The translations under genes were made by a program, and so were the position numbers. Source: Allantophomopsis cytisporea (taxonomy: Eukaryota; Ascomycota; Leotiomycetes; Phacidiales; Phacidiaceae). From it: DNA of 64,000 nucleotides. Location of the stretch: NCBI GenBank assembly GCA_024752435.1, contig CP103033.1, positions 1,054,001 through 1,118,000 of the forward strand. The letters run 5' to 3'. Shown one piece after another: positions 46,208 to 57,990 of this stretch. Within the stretch, counting starts at the first letter, position 1, and every line of letters starts with the position of its first letter. The notes under the pieces are model-generated. The model was not told the DNA's origin. It saw only the letters and a list, made by a program, of their open reading frames with translations, and did not search any database.

Positions 46208-47391
46208 TTACTTCGCCTGAGCAGCCATGGCAGCCAATTTGAGGATATGTTTAACCTTTATCATGCTCCATTCTAAGGCCGTTATTGCCTCCTCCTTGTC
46301 ATCATCTTCATAGACGGGAATAACGGGGCTTTTCATAGCTTTCATGATGGTGGCATCAGCAGGTCTTGTGGCTATGAGCACGCTGTACCTATCAAGGTTG
46401 CTTTGGGGCCCGGGTGGCGTGACAACACGGTGCTTGCCGGACTTAAGCAGACCGTTGCTGAATACTTTCATCGCGTCACCGAGATTGCAAATGACATGGC
46501 CGGGGATCGGTTCGACATAGTACCATGAGTCTTCAGGTTCAAGACCTTCATCGTAGAAAAGCGGCTTGCGTCCATCTGTGTTCATACAGGATAGTTGAAG
46601 TCCTCCTTGCCAGTTGAATAGCATGGCGAGTGTCATAGCGTCGGTATGAGCGGAGCCAATGATCCTTGAGTTTTCGGCGCCTTCTTTGGGAGATGGGTAT
46701 CGGAGAACCCGGAGAAAATCTCCAGATGGCTGTGTGAGGCTGTGGATCTTGTCGAAGGTGCCAGGGGAAAGTTCCAGCTTCTTCTCAAGACAGTTCAAAA
46801 TCAGGCGTGCTACCGAATGGCCTGACTCCATGAATGTCATGAAGCTGTCTTTATATTCGCTCAGTTCTTTGACGAGCTCATAACCCGAATTTGGACTGAA
46901 AAGACCGTTCTGTGATACCTTGAAATTGTTAACGTACTATTTTGTTTTTTGGATGTACATGAATATCACGTACATTGAAGAATTCCAAGTTCTTCGGGCT
47001 TCCGTCATCATTCAACGCTATTACCTTGTAACTTCGTTCTGATTAGTCGATGTTGAAATTTTATTAGAAGGAAGACTTACCCTGTGTCGAGATGACCGGC
47101 ACCAAGATTGTTCTTGAATTGACTTTTCTCAGGAACTGTGTTGGTTGTAAAGTACTCTTTTCCAGCTCGATATACGATTTCTGCACCCAGTGCTAAATCT
47201 TGACCTTCTTCGGTTGTCTGAAGATCCAAATAGAAGAAACCGGAGCTTTTGCAAGACTCCCATAGTCGTTCGATCTCTTCGGGGTCATGCTGGCGTAACT
47301 TTTCAAGAGATATACGACTGAGTGGAATGACTGGAACGTCCTTTGGAAAAGGATAATGGGACAATTCGTCGTAAATAGCGCTGGGGGCCAT
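46208..47391 (-). CDS. 2-oxoglutarate/Fe(II)-dependent oxygenase (isopenicillin-N-synthase-like)
   Basis: About three to four exons encoding around 350 residues, ATG 47389-47391. The N-terminal DIOX_N segment is VPVIPLSRISLEKLRQHDPE and LWESCKSSGFFYLDL. The C-terminal 2OG-FeII_Oxy jelly roll carries the facial triad: His and Asp in GSAHTDAMTLAMLF, and the distal His in SGKHRVVTPPGP. The 2-oxoglutarate-binding Arg with Ser is in DRYSVLIATRP. All catalytic residues are intact. Such enzymes hydroxylate, desaturate or close rings during metabolite tailoring. It lies convergent to the Myb gene, 228 bp from its stop, at the edge of the polyketide locus, so a tailoring role is plausible but unproven. 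Confidence 0.9.
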
Positions 47392-48987
47392 GATCTGTTG
47401 ATCGTCTGGAATAGAAAGATTATGACAAAATAAGTGTTCAAAAAAGATAGCAAAATGCCAGCAAAATGCGTTGTTCTGTATCATAGTTATATAGATTTGG
47501 ATAGGAGAAAACATAGCCGGTTCTGTGAATGCATACCGAAATCTGTATTTTGAGTTTGGGACCAGACAGTATGCTAAAAGCCTTCGGCCCATAAATTGGG
47601 ATAATTAGACTTCGGGACCATACACCTTCAAGTACGTAATTACCTGATTAAATAAAAACTACAAGTCTTCGTGGCTGCTTTTTATCAGATAGAGTCGAGA
47701 TAGACTTGGTTCATATCACAGCATATTTTTAGTATCAGACTCTCAATATTCATTGTTAACATCTTAAATTATCGATACGTACACAGTGATGAATAACTGT
47801 TTATTGAATAATCCCTATACTTTGAATTACTTAAATTCATAACAGTAGGAACTTCTTAATTACTGGCGCTCCCAGTTCCAAAAGCAATTGAAAGAGTCTG
47901 ATAAAGAAAGATCAATAACTTGCGTTTACTTTAGGAGTTTAAATTGGCGCCAGTATATAAGGTATTACTTGTTACCAGCACAGTAGTAACTTTAAATCTA
48001 TAGATTTCACGGACTTTACGGAGTTATAGAGCTCGGAAGTGCGAACTCGGACCACACCAATTGTACAAGTGCATGTATCTGACAACCAGCCGTACCAACT
48101 GACGGCGTCAAAGAATCTTAAATTCTCGGGATTTTGCAGGCCGCCGGAGATCTGCGGTCTTTGGATTTGTCTGCATTTTTGTCTGATGTGCATTTTCACT
48201 TCGAGTAGTGCCCAGTCCCACCATTTCGCTTACAACCATTTGCAGGGGGTCATAACATCACTCGGGTCACCCACACAGCAGAATACTTATGAAGCTAATT
48301 GAACAGGTTGTTCTTTGTCAAAAAGTAAAGCAGAACGTTGGTTCATCAGTAGCACTGACTTGAACAATAGGAAAACCATCAACATTTATACTTGCTTGTC
48401 ACAATTTTAATGCAAATCAAGAGACAGTCAATAACATGAAAAATCTCGGTACTGAAGCTAATCTTGATATTAAACTGCTCGATGTCACCAATGGTTTTCA
48501 TACAATCTCATTAGGAAGTAGGTTGAACGAAGTCACTTCAGAATTGGTTGCGAGCTCCTAATCCAGAGTTTTTCAAGTACTTACGGCCATCGGGTATGTC
48601 TCAGATTTAAAGCAAAGGACTATGGAGCTTCACAATGATGCTGGGAATCTCAACGTTTTCTGTATATGAGGACTCTCAGAATTGGAGTACAGCATATGTT
48701 TGTTCCATGTCGGATACTGGGAACATAAGGCATTTGGGAGCAAGATGTGAGACCTCTCCATGGTAGGGCATCGGAGATTGACGCTATCATGGGCAGATAA
48801 ATGATTTACTCTCCTATCTCTACGCATACAGTGCGAGGTTACGCTTGTATCTTGGCTACTGCAGCAAGCTTTTCGGATGCAATTTACTGCATTTTTCTTG
48901 CAGAGGGATAACCCGTCAGCTGACAATGGTGAAATAAAACTTCAAGCAACACCAGCATTTACTCCTGCCCTGGTGTTACATATACCG
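47392..48987. other. Intergenic, no gene seen
   Basis: 1.6 kb of AT-rich sequence between the 2OG oxygenase start and the NmrA-like pseudogene. Open frames at 47972-48302 and 48630-48926 lack domain or splice support. Confidence 0.5.
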
Positions 48988-49870
48988 CTACGGCTTTCCT
49001 TCCCACATCTTGGCCAAGAAGGCCTCTATCTGATTAAACTCATAATCTGGCAGAATCCGATTGAACTCATCGGATACAATCCACGCACTCTTTGCACCGC
49101 TTAGAAGAGTGCCGATGAGAACAGACTTCAAAGGGCTTTCAGCCTGATCCTCAGCAACGCTTGGGTGGCACGTTTCAAGTGTCCATGGTGTTTTGAGATT
49201 TTCAGCTTCAAGATCTTCGAGTTTCACCGTGTCGATGTCAAAAGTACGACCTATCATCTCTTGTAAGCTTCTAAACTTTCTGTTGTGGATATGTTGATGT
49301 ATACCTCGAACTTTCTCACCAATCTTGAGCATCTGTGAGACGGTGACCCTGTTACCTCTGATAACACCAATCACCGGCCACTCACCATCATAATCAACTG
49401 CTCGGGCAACAACTGCGGCAAGATCTTGGGCCGTGGTGAAGTCATGATAAATCATGGCCATCAACGACAATTGCACGCCGATTCTGGTAGTCAAACATCG
49501 TGTTCAGCGGAGCCACGTGCTTAGCTGTCTTATACGGAAATGCCAAATAATCTGAGAATAAACCTGGTTGGAACAGGCTATCTTCGAAAACCTAGATCAC
49601 GATCAGACAAGTAAATGTGTTGGTAGTTTGAGACGGAAATCTTTACTTTTCCATTCTTATTCACTTTCTCTAGATACTCTCTGACAGTACCCTTTCCTAC
49701 CAACCAAGGCATGTCCTTAGTCTCTGGACTATGAGATTGTTAAATGGCACCCTTGCACCACTCATCACTATTGACTCACCTTCCCCATTCACTTGGCGCA
49801 AAACGTTTTCCTTTGCCTCAGCCATTGACTGACGTCGAAGCTAATGCAAATATCCCGTCGGCAACAGTGG
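48988..49870 (-). pseudogene. NmrA-like (isoflavone-reductase-type) gene, 5'-truncated and frameshifted
   Basis: From the 5' side the minus strand reads KRFAPSEWG (about 49800-49825), then after an apparent intron SPETKDMPWLVGKGTVREYL, then (about 49590) SLFQPGLFSDYLAFPYKTAK and MFDYQNRRAIVVDGHD. An in-frame TGA interrupts that frame, and FTTAQDLAAVVARAVDYDGE resumes in another frame to the stop at 48988. A one-base loss near 49456-49465 would explain the shift. A further stop (TGA) precedes the KRFAPSEWG block. The N-terminal NAD(P)-binding GxxGxxG strand expected ~80-100 residues further upstream is missing. The family is NAD(P)-dependent reductase-like (NmrA/PCBER). With two lesions and a lost 5' end, it is called a pseudogene. 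Confidence 0.75.
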
Positions 49871-49887
49871 AAGGCGGTTGTATGAAG

Positions 49888-51630
49888 TTTAATAGCTTGG
49901 GCAGCAGTTCTAGATTCGATTTCCGAGCTCAAGGAGCATTTTGAACAGGAAGAGGAGATCCGAAACATGGTAACAGATGTCAGCCCACCCAATCCTGTTG
50001 ACTTCAGTTGGCCACAGCTCTTGTATAGCTGTAAGCAGGTCACAAAAGCCGAAATATTGTCTAGTATTCCACATCGGCGAGCAACGGACAGGCTAGTATC
50101 TAGATATTTTACCTTAGATATCGCATCTGGTAAGTCTACTATCTTGATACTAAAAATCCATTAAGCTGTCATAGTGTTAGGAAACAATTCTCAAGATTGC
50201 TGACAAAGCTACAGGTGTTATTCATAGTGGTAGTTTTCTTCGTGAAGTGTGTTGCTTGCCCTATAAGTGTGTTTTGTGTAATGGCTGACTGAATTAGTAT
50301 AATAATTTCTGGGAGGATCCATCCGCCGCACCAATTATGTGGGCTGGCCTATTGTTCACTATCATCTGCCTTGGGGAGATTTATCAACATTCTCTAGCAC
50401 CTATGGGCAACACTCCTCAGAATCCCCCTCTCCCCGTTAACATATTCCGAGAGAGAATTGTCCAGTGCCTTATGCTAGGGAAATACACCAAGGGAGGTCC
50501 TTATGTCCTTAAGAATCTGATACAATACTACATGATTGCACATTTTCTTCACCAGGATGCCGAGTTCGAGATCTGGATCTTGCTCGGTATGCTCATACCA
50601 ATATCTCTTCGTATGGGACTACATAGGGATCCCAAGCACTTTAGTGAAATATCAGCGTTTACAGGCGAAATCCACCGCAGGATTTGGGCGACAATTCTCC
50701 AAGTCGACGTTGGTTTTTCGGCCCTGGCGGGCTTGCCTCGTATGATCAAGCCAAGTCAATATGATACGGAAGAACCTCGTAATCTGTTGAACTCGGACTT
50801 TGATGAGAAAACACTCGAACTTCCACCGTCACGACCAGAGTCAGAAGTTACCCCAGTTCTATTCCTTCTGGCGAAGAATAGAATCATCTGTGTTGGGGGC
50901 CTTATTAGTGACATGGCCCACGATATACGATCTCATTCTTACACAGAATTAATGAGGATTGAGAAATTGCTTCAGGACACTCGAAACTCCCTCCCATTAA
51001 GTATGCAATGGCAACCGCTTTCGCAATCAATTGTTCATGGTCCGCAGGCGATCATGCAAAGAGTATACCTCGACATGTTTTTCCATAAAATGCGGATTAT
51101 CTTATACAAGAAGTACCTTTTGGCTTCAATGACGTCGTTTCAACACGACCATGCGCGACAAGTTTGCTTGGACTCAGCCATGAAGATTTTGGGGTATCAA
51201 CATCTGCTCGATGAAGAAACACAGCTAGACGGTCGGCTATCCTCGATTCACTGGACATGTTCTTCAATCCTCAACCACGACTTCATGCTGGCTGCCAGTA
51301 TTTTGTGTTTATATCAAGAAATACAATGGGAACGATAACACTATTGTTGACCAGGAGCCTTTTCAGAAGGTTCGATCACTTTTGAGAAAGTCGTATGAGA
51401 TCTGGCTTCCCTCCATCACTACATCAAATGAAGCCCAAAAGGCTGTTCAGTCACTGAGAATTATGCTTGGAGTTCACCATCTTGGAGAGGATGAAGAGGT
51501 CGCCAACTTTTTTCCGACAACTCAACAGACTTCTTTGCCCATCTAAACAATCCAGCCACTTGGACTGTTTATCAAGGGAAGGAGTCCGTCAATCACCTGT
51601 CAAAGTCAATCACTTATCTGAGATCTGAAC
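49888..51630 (+). pseudogene. Fungal_trans-domain transcription factor, 5'-truncated and frameshifted
   Basis: The reading begins at about 49898 (AWAAVLDSISELKEHFEQEE), without a start, and passes an intron at about 50130-50215. The long block at 50337-51338 is a fungal-specific transcription-factor middle-homology region (WEDPSAAPIMWAGLLFTIIC, LRMGLHRDPKHFSEI, RRIWATILQVDVGFSALAGL). No Zn2Cys6 cluster can be found upstream; that space is occupied by the NmrA-like remnant on the other strand. At about 51320 the frame stops (TAA) while coding-like sequence continues in another frame (VDQEPFQKVRSLLRKSYEIW). At about 51510, at a T run, it shifts again (NSTDFFAHLNNPATW). It is probably non-functional as a DNA-binding regulator. 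Confidence 0.75.
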
Positions 51631-53229
51631 TCACCTAGATCATTTAGGCTCCAATCTGCCTCCATCCTGTCTCGAACAAACTATTGAAGAATAGCTGGCC
51701 GCATCTCTAGAAAGCGGGAACTCGGGTACTTCGGCTGTGATTGATTCTATTCCTTTTGAATGCTAAAAGTGATGAGTTAGTTTGCTTGCAATCTTTATTT
51801 TAAATCTCTATGCCTCTGATTTTCTTATACGCTACGCATAGACAGGAAATTATGGAAGAGGCAGATTCACAAGGCTATGAGAAATATGAATGAACTTTTC
51901 AAGGACCACGGTAAGGATTCTGAAGGAATTCAGCTGTACAGCGCTCAATCCGTGGGGCAATTAGACTTCATAAAATTACATTTTGTACTACTGAGGTAAA
52001 AGTCTCTTCTATTACTTAGTTACCTGCCGGTTTTACAATATGCTACCTTCTCGACTATTGAAAAAATGCATGAAATGAGTGCATTTACCAGTCCGCCAAG
52101 CCAAGGATGGGGGTTATGGATGACAAATGAATAGCAAATCAGCCACCGATACTTCTTGAAGAACAAATTCTTCCTGATATGACGTACCCCTTTTGTTCAA
52201 ATCATTTATGCGGTCCTTTAAGGCCTGGGTACATGCTAGCAATCATATCTTGAAGAATAATTTCTTGTCTTGCGCAATCATGATATCAACATGAAGGGAA
52301 AACTGCATGGTTATGTGGCTTATTAAATCATGCGGCTATAGTGCATCAGCTCTTCTTTCCACCGCTGCTACGAGCATGTAGCTTAAGGCTAGCTATCATT
52401 TCACAGACTTCCGAACGGATGAGCACAGAATGTGTGGGATTTGTGGCTTTAGATGGGTGTCTTCATGGAAGATGTCTGGAAATAGCGATGATTTGCCGAA
52501 AAGATTCAAATTACCAATAGTCACTTTACATTCTTCACTCTAACTAGCCTCCATTTTCAGTCTAGTCATTTCACTCATCATCCCCCTATTGGTCAAGCCC
52601 AATAAAATGTAACCTTCGACTGTAAATAGTTATATGTCAGCCTCGCGTCCGCAATGATGTAACCTCAGTCGATGCATACATAGGAGAATCTAATATCCAA
52701 AACAACAGATCTTCTGAGACTGATCGTGAATGTACCACTTGGTACGTCTTCTAGTATGTATGTATGGTGGTCCATTGGTTAATACTGGTTAATCCTTGTC
52801 TCAGATTCAAGTCCCGAGGTCATAGCACTTGCCGGAGCTGCCGGCGTTAGCGTCCCACACTCGTCCCACATTCTCCATAGCACAACAAAATGGTCCCGTC
52901 CTGTCCCATCACCCCGCAAAGGATGATCATATTTACAATCCTCTGGCTAATGAACCCAGAACGAATGGTGGCGACGCTATACCCCACACTATTGTAGGTG
53001 CCGTACTCAAGTAGCGTTGCGAAACTCCTGAATGACAAGCGCATCATCTGTGGGTCCGTTTATAATCCCCCGCACGTTGCTGAGTACCGAGCTGTGAATT
53101 TATATCAGACAGTGTAAAGTTAGTTAGGCCTTCATCAAGTATTGAACAACTTCAGACGGACAAACTTGGAAGAACGTCTACTGTTCGCAAACTTCTGTAT
53201 TAAAGATTCTACATCACACACTCGCAAAA
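51631..53229. other. Intergenic: decayed tail plus promoter of the extradiol dioxygenase gene
   Basis: 1.6 kb without an intact gene. The part before ~52000 may contain more remains of the decayed regulator. The part after ~52750 contains a tRNA-like sequence and a GTCCC-motif cluster described separately, then the dioxygenase 5' UTR. Confidence 0.5.
52811..52909. promoter_or_regulatory. Cluster of GTCCC(A/G) motifs upstream of extradiol dioxygenase
   Basis: Five GTCCC cores occur within 99 bp: GTCCCGA 52811, GTCCCAC 52852, GTCCCAC 52863, GTCCCGT 52893 and GTCCCAT 52903. They lie 320-420 bp before the dioxygenase ATG. GTCCCAC is the reverse complement of the GTGGGAC found four times in the FAH/monooxygenase promoter. 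Candidate binding sites for a common regulator; inference only. Confidence 0.5.
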
Positions 53230-54576
53230 ATGCCATCCGCTTTACAAAGTACACCGCCAAATCGAGGTAAAACGATTGACGCAGAGGAGGCTACTCAAGA
53301 CAAGCAGACTGTGGCAGAGTGGCAGAAGCAGGCTGGGGTTGATCCTTCAAAGCATGTAAAACTCGTCCGGTTGTCTCACATGCGGTATCAACACTCAGAT
53401 ATTGATGCAATCACAACTTTTCTAAAGGGTACGTATTACCTTTGTTCTCCAAAAGCCTGGTCTGACTCTGTAGATTTTGGTATGAACATTGTGAAGGAAA
53501 CCGAAAAGCAGATCTGGTTTGGAGGCTATGGCCCAGATCCTTATGTGTATACTGTGGAGAAGGGCACCGAGAAGAAGTTTCTTGGAGGTGTGTTCCTTGT
53601 GGAAAGTTATGCGGAACTCGAGAAGTATGCGATCTGAAACCGAAGTCTGAGTAATAGACAGAGTAATTATGCTGACCAGCTGTAGGGCTACAAAGATTCC
53701 AGGCGCTGGCAAGATTGAGAAGTTGACAGATGCACCTGGCGGCGGAAGTCGACTCACTATCATCGACCCGGAAGGCTTTCCAGTCAACCTTATCGCTGAC
53801 CAAGAACCTATTCCTGCACACGAGCTACCAAAACCGGAGAAGCTGGTGTATAATTTTGAGGATGAAAAAGCGAGGAAGAACAAGTTTCAAAGATTCACAG
53901 AGGGTCCCGCAGCAGTCCATAAGGTGAGTGCTCAAAAATATCTTGTGCGGAAGAATCCAGAGTTGATTCGCATCAACAGCTTGGTCATTATGGCCTTTGC
54001 GTAAAGAACTTCGATAGTCAGTGGCAATTTTACCTGAGCCATTTCAATCTTGTGCCGACAGATTGGCTGCATGTCGACGATGGAAAGGGGGGAAAGAAGG
54101 ACGTCGCATTGTTCGCCCACATCGATCGTGGGATGGATTACGTCGACCACCACACATTCTTCATGAGCACAAACAAAACCTCCCATGTTCACCACTGTTC
54201 CTTTGAGGTCCACGACTTCGATACACAGCTCCTTGGACACCAGTAAGTAAACCCCACCCCGAATGATTGGGTAAAATCCGGGTTGACATTGTGATAGATG
54301 GCTGGCAAAGAAGGGCTACAAGTCCGTGTGGGGTGTCGGAAGACACATTCTCGGATCCCAGATCTTCGATTATTGGTGGGATACTTCTGGTAACATGATT
54401 GAGGTAAGTACGTATCCGAAGTTGTAGCTTTAGGACTCTGCTGAACCCCCCTTCTTTTACAGCACTATGCCGATGGTGACCAAATCAACTGCGAGACACC
54501 AATTGGGCATATGGCGGCAGGAGATGAAAGTCTTGCAGTTTGGGGACCAGAGGTGCCAGCAACCTTCTTACATTGA
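53230..54576 (+). CDS. Extradiol ring-cleavage dioxygenase (VOC superfamily, catechol 2,3-dioxygenase type)
   Basis: Six exons (53230-53428, 53474-53624, 53686-53923, 53980-54242, 54298-54403, 54463-54576) with all phases agreeing, 356 residues. Two vicinal-oxygen-chelate halves are seen. The N-terminal half starts KLVRLSHMRYQHSDIDAI and includes GGVFLVESYAELEKA and LTIIDPEGFPVNLIA. The C-terminal half holds the metal site: His199 in LGHYGLCVKNF, His in SHVHHCSFEVHD (about 267-268) and Glu319 in GNMIEHYADGD. This 2-His-1-Glu set is that of Fe(II) extradiol enzymes that cleave catechols next to the two hydroxyls (meta cleavage). The length is near the bacterial two-domain enzymes plus a ~45-residue N-terminal extension. 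No signal peptide, so probably cytosolic. It heads the catabolic cluster; the likely substrate is the diol made by the monooxygenase at 59769. Confidence 0.9.
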
Positions 54577-55170
54577 GCACGTAACAATGAGGACGCCGTA
54601 GTTATAGATAATTTTACAGTATTGTTGACAAACTTGCTGCAGATCACCTTTGACCATTGAAATGCCCTGATATTATATGTAGATTGTAATCCTCAATAAC
54701 AACCGGCATTGAAAGAGTACGTAAGGCTTTCGGTACTGACGTTGGCTAATGAGAAGGATCTATTTACATCTGACGGGTACGATGAGGTAGTTGCTTCATA
54801 ATAACGGTCTAGCTACAGCCCCCTCGCCAAGTCTTTCGGAATAAGGTGTGGACTGTGCTCTCCTGTGTGACCGATTTTGTACGTGGGAATGCGTATGCGT
54901 ACAAAATATGACGGCGTTCCTCTCAGTACACAGTTGCAACCTTGTTTCACATAATCCGACCGGGGAAGTGGACAGGACACCTAGTCTTGACGCAAACATG
55001 TATGCATGCAAAATCCCAGATATCCGCTTTGCAATTGGGTCTACGTCGTTGTTTCGGTTATCGGATATCCGTCTTTCCGTGCCGCATCTGAAATAGATAC
55101 AGTAGTCGTCCTTCCCCGCAAAATCTAACAGGACGTTCCTCTCCGACATCAAATTACATGCACGAGTACA
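54577..55170. other. Intergenic, promoter of the C2H2 regulator
   Basis: 594 bp between the dioxygenase stop and the regulator start. Open frames at 54796-55188 (-) and 54848-55096 (+) oppose each other and have no domain. I see no GTGGGAC motif here. Confidence 0.5.
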
Positions 55171-57913
55171 ATGTCGGGTTCTATACATGCGCTACGAAGC
55201 CATTCACAGACAATCAGGCCGGCAATTGACTCTAAAACGTGCCGTTACTGCTTTAAGACCTTCTCGAAATTAGATCACTTGTCACGGCACGAAAGGAGTC
55301 ACACAAGAGAGCGCCCTTTCAAATGCTATACTTGTGGGAAAACCTACAGTAGGCAGTCCGTTACCTCCATTCTAACTATACAAATGATTGTACAAAGCTA
55401 ACCTTCTCTAGCGATACTTTGCTCAGACATTGCAAAGCACAAAAGCATACGACGGCCAGTCCTGAAGCTTCACGCCCTCATAATCGCGCTCTGAGTTCAA
55501 GTAGAATTGAAGACGCTGCTGCCACACTTGCCAATCTACAGTCGATATCAGACCGTCAGAGTTACAACCTCCCCAGTCAGACCAATGTCATGCCAGCGAC
55601 AATTCCCTCGGTGGCGGGCAATACTGACAGTCATACCTCGGAGGCATTGCAGATTGATCCGAATCTGGAGCATGCTGCGCAGGGGAATACTGATAATTGG
55701 GTCGATCAGAGCCATTCTTCTGCTACGACACGAGAGCCAGATATCTCACAACACTCTGCGAGTTCAATAAGCAGTGACTTCCCAGTCTGTCCTCCTGTTA
55801 TGGGATCGTGGGGCATACAAATGGAACCATTTACCTCCTGGCACATTGGTGAAGATTTTGATCTCGAGGCGTTCAATATGTCGCTATTATCACCGGGTGT
55901 TATGGATCAGATGGCGTGGCAAGGAGTGCCAGCTGCGTCAGAGGACACTAGTCCTGTAGCCTCTAACGATGAGTCTCAGTCAGTGAGCGCCTTGGTTATG
56001 GATGAAGTCCAAAGTTTGTGGATTACTAAGACCGACAATAATTCTTGGAGGAACGGTGAGAATGTCTCATATTCCGTCTGCCCCACTGTTCCGATGACCC
56101 CAACGACAGAGTTACCATCCGGCGCAACTATGAATGAAAGGTATCGGAACGATCTTTCCAGGAGATTGCGTCCCCGTTGGAGGGAAGATTCCCTACCATC
56201 TACCGAGTTTTTGGTATGTCCTAACAAAAACTTCCTGTAAAGGCACTGACAAAAACAGAATTCTGCAATTCAGCTCTTCTTCATCAAATTCAACCCTATC
56301 TTTCCGATTCTACATAGGCCAACGTTCTATGCCAGTAACTATAACTCGCTGCTCCTGCTTTCAATGTGCTCGGTCGGAAGTCTTTTTATGGGCTCTAGCA
56401 ATGCAGCGGCTCAAGGTTCAAAATTATTTGAAAGGCTTAACAAAGTTATTCTAGCATCAGTATGTTGGTAATGGGACAAACAATCTATGATTTCCAGGCT
56501 AATGTCGATCGGTAGTGGGAGAATATTGTCAACAAGAAAACACCCGAGAGGATATATTTGGCTCAAGCGGCAGTCATTGGTCAGACCTTCGCATATTTGT
56601 CAGGAGTACGCTTTTGTTCGCTTTTCTTCCTCTTTACATCCACAAGAGATTCACAAGATATTAACAAGAATAGGATCCAAAGCATCTTGCTACAGCAGAA
56701 GCCTTTCACGGAACTGTCATTACTGTAAGCTCCTGTTAAACTCGTACGATGCTGTGAAATTATTTAATTAATTATCTTAGTTTGCTCGAAGATGCAACGT
56801 ATTCAACACCAGTCAGAGTCTCCCACAGATAGGTAATCAAACATTACAAGAGCTCGAGGAATTATGGTCTTTATGGGCTCGGTCAGAAGAAATAACACGG
56901 TATGTATGCTCGTAGATCTTGATTGAGTTTATTCCTGACAAGAAATCATAAGAACTGCATTAGGACTGTATATTCATGACGCTCAATATGCCAGCATATT
57001 CCATTGCGACCCAACTTTACGGCACAATGCAATTCAACTCCCGACTGCTGCCTCTAACCTTTTATTTAGTGCTAGTACAGCTGTGCAGTGGGCTGGGCTC
57101 GTTCGAGAACTCTCACCAACGCCGGTCAAACTTAGCACTTGTCTACACATCTATCAACCCCAACATTCTTGCAATGAACCACTCGCGGCGGAACTAGCTT
57201 GTAAAAATAGCAGTTTCTCCTGCTATGTCTTACTGCATGGCATTGGTGCAGCAGTACAAGAGAGTAATACTGTGGGTCCGATGACATCAGCGGATAGATC
57301 TAAGCATACAGATGCACTGATATGCTGGTATTATGCTTACGAAAAGTCAAAAACAACAAATGAAAGCGACCCATTTTCACTCATGATCCTCTACCACGAG
57401 ATATTTATGCAGCTGCTTGTTGATTTCAATATGCTCGAGAGGGCGATTGGAAGGGACGGTCCAAATGAGGCAGCAGATGCATTACAGCATGCCCGCTATT
57501 GGGCATCAAGTATTGAGGCCAAAAGATGTGTCATTCATGCCTCGCTCATCCATCGCCAGATCGGTTCCATGCGAATTGACTCAGAACCGGCACTTCATGT
57601 TCCCCGGTCTATTTTCTTGGCAGCTCTGGCGTGGTATTGCTACATTCAATTTGATGAGGGTCAGCCTACTACATCACAAAACTCACAACTACCGCATGAA
57701 TTACCTGAAGTCAAGCTCTTCAACATCAATCCTCACCAGCACCTCGTTGAGACCCGCGAGCTGAAAAAAGGTAAGCCAACGCTTCACGAAGCAAGCCCTC
57801 TAGGGAGTCTCACAGATATGTTGCCACGCTTAGGACATTGGGGGATCTCAAAACGACTGGCACGCATATTGAGGCTGTTATTACACGGAGACCAGCATTT
57901 AGAAGTTACATAG
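55171..57913 (+). CDS. C2H2 zinc-finger + fungal_trans transcription factor
   Basis: ATG 55171; about six exons, roughly 780-830 residues. Two tandem C2H2 fingers lie at the N-terminus: CRYCFKTFSKLDHLSRHERS and, after the linker, CYTCGKTYSRHDTLLRHCKA. The intron inside finger 2 was placed at donor GTCCGT (CA|C codon) because this restores the finger. A Ser/Asp-rich stretch with acidic patches follows, then the fungal-specific transcription-factor domain starting FFIKFNPIFPILHRPTFYAS, through DPTLRHNAIQLPTAAS and AVQWAGLVREL, to MLPRLGHWGISKRLARILRL near the end. All parts appear open. Proteins of this class regulate carbon-source and aromatic catabolism genes. Its embedding between the dioxygenase and the FAH hydrolase (77 bp tail-to-tail) makes it the likely regulator of this cluster; that role is inferred. 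Confidence 0.88.
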
Positions 57914-57990
57914 CCTGCGCCAGTTGGTTTATATTGTACACAATAAGTGGGGAAACGAACTGGTATATCAAAGCATCCTTTGTTCACTCC

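Noticed and set aside
57766..57833. Intron near the end of the C2H2 regulator (GTAAGC...CTTAG)
   Set aside because: Without splicing the frame reads GSLTDMLPRLGHWGISKRLA, typical of the C-terminus of this factor family, so the sequence is taken as exon.
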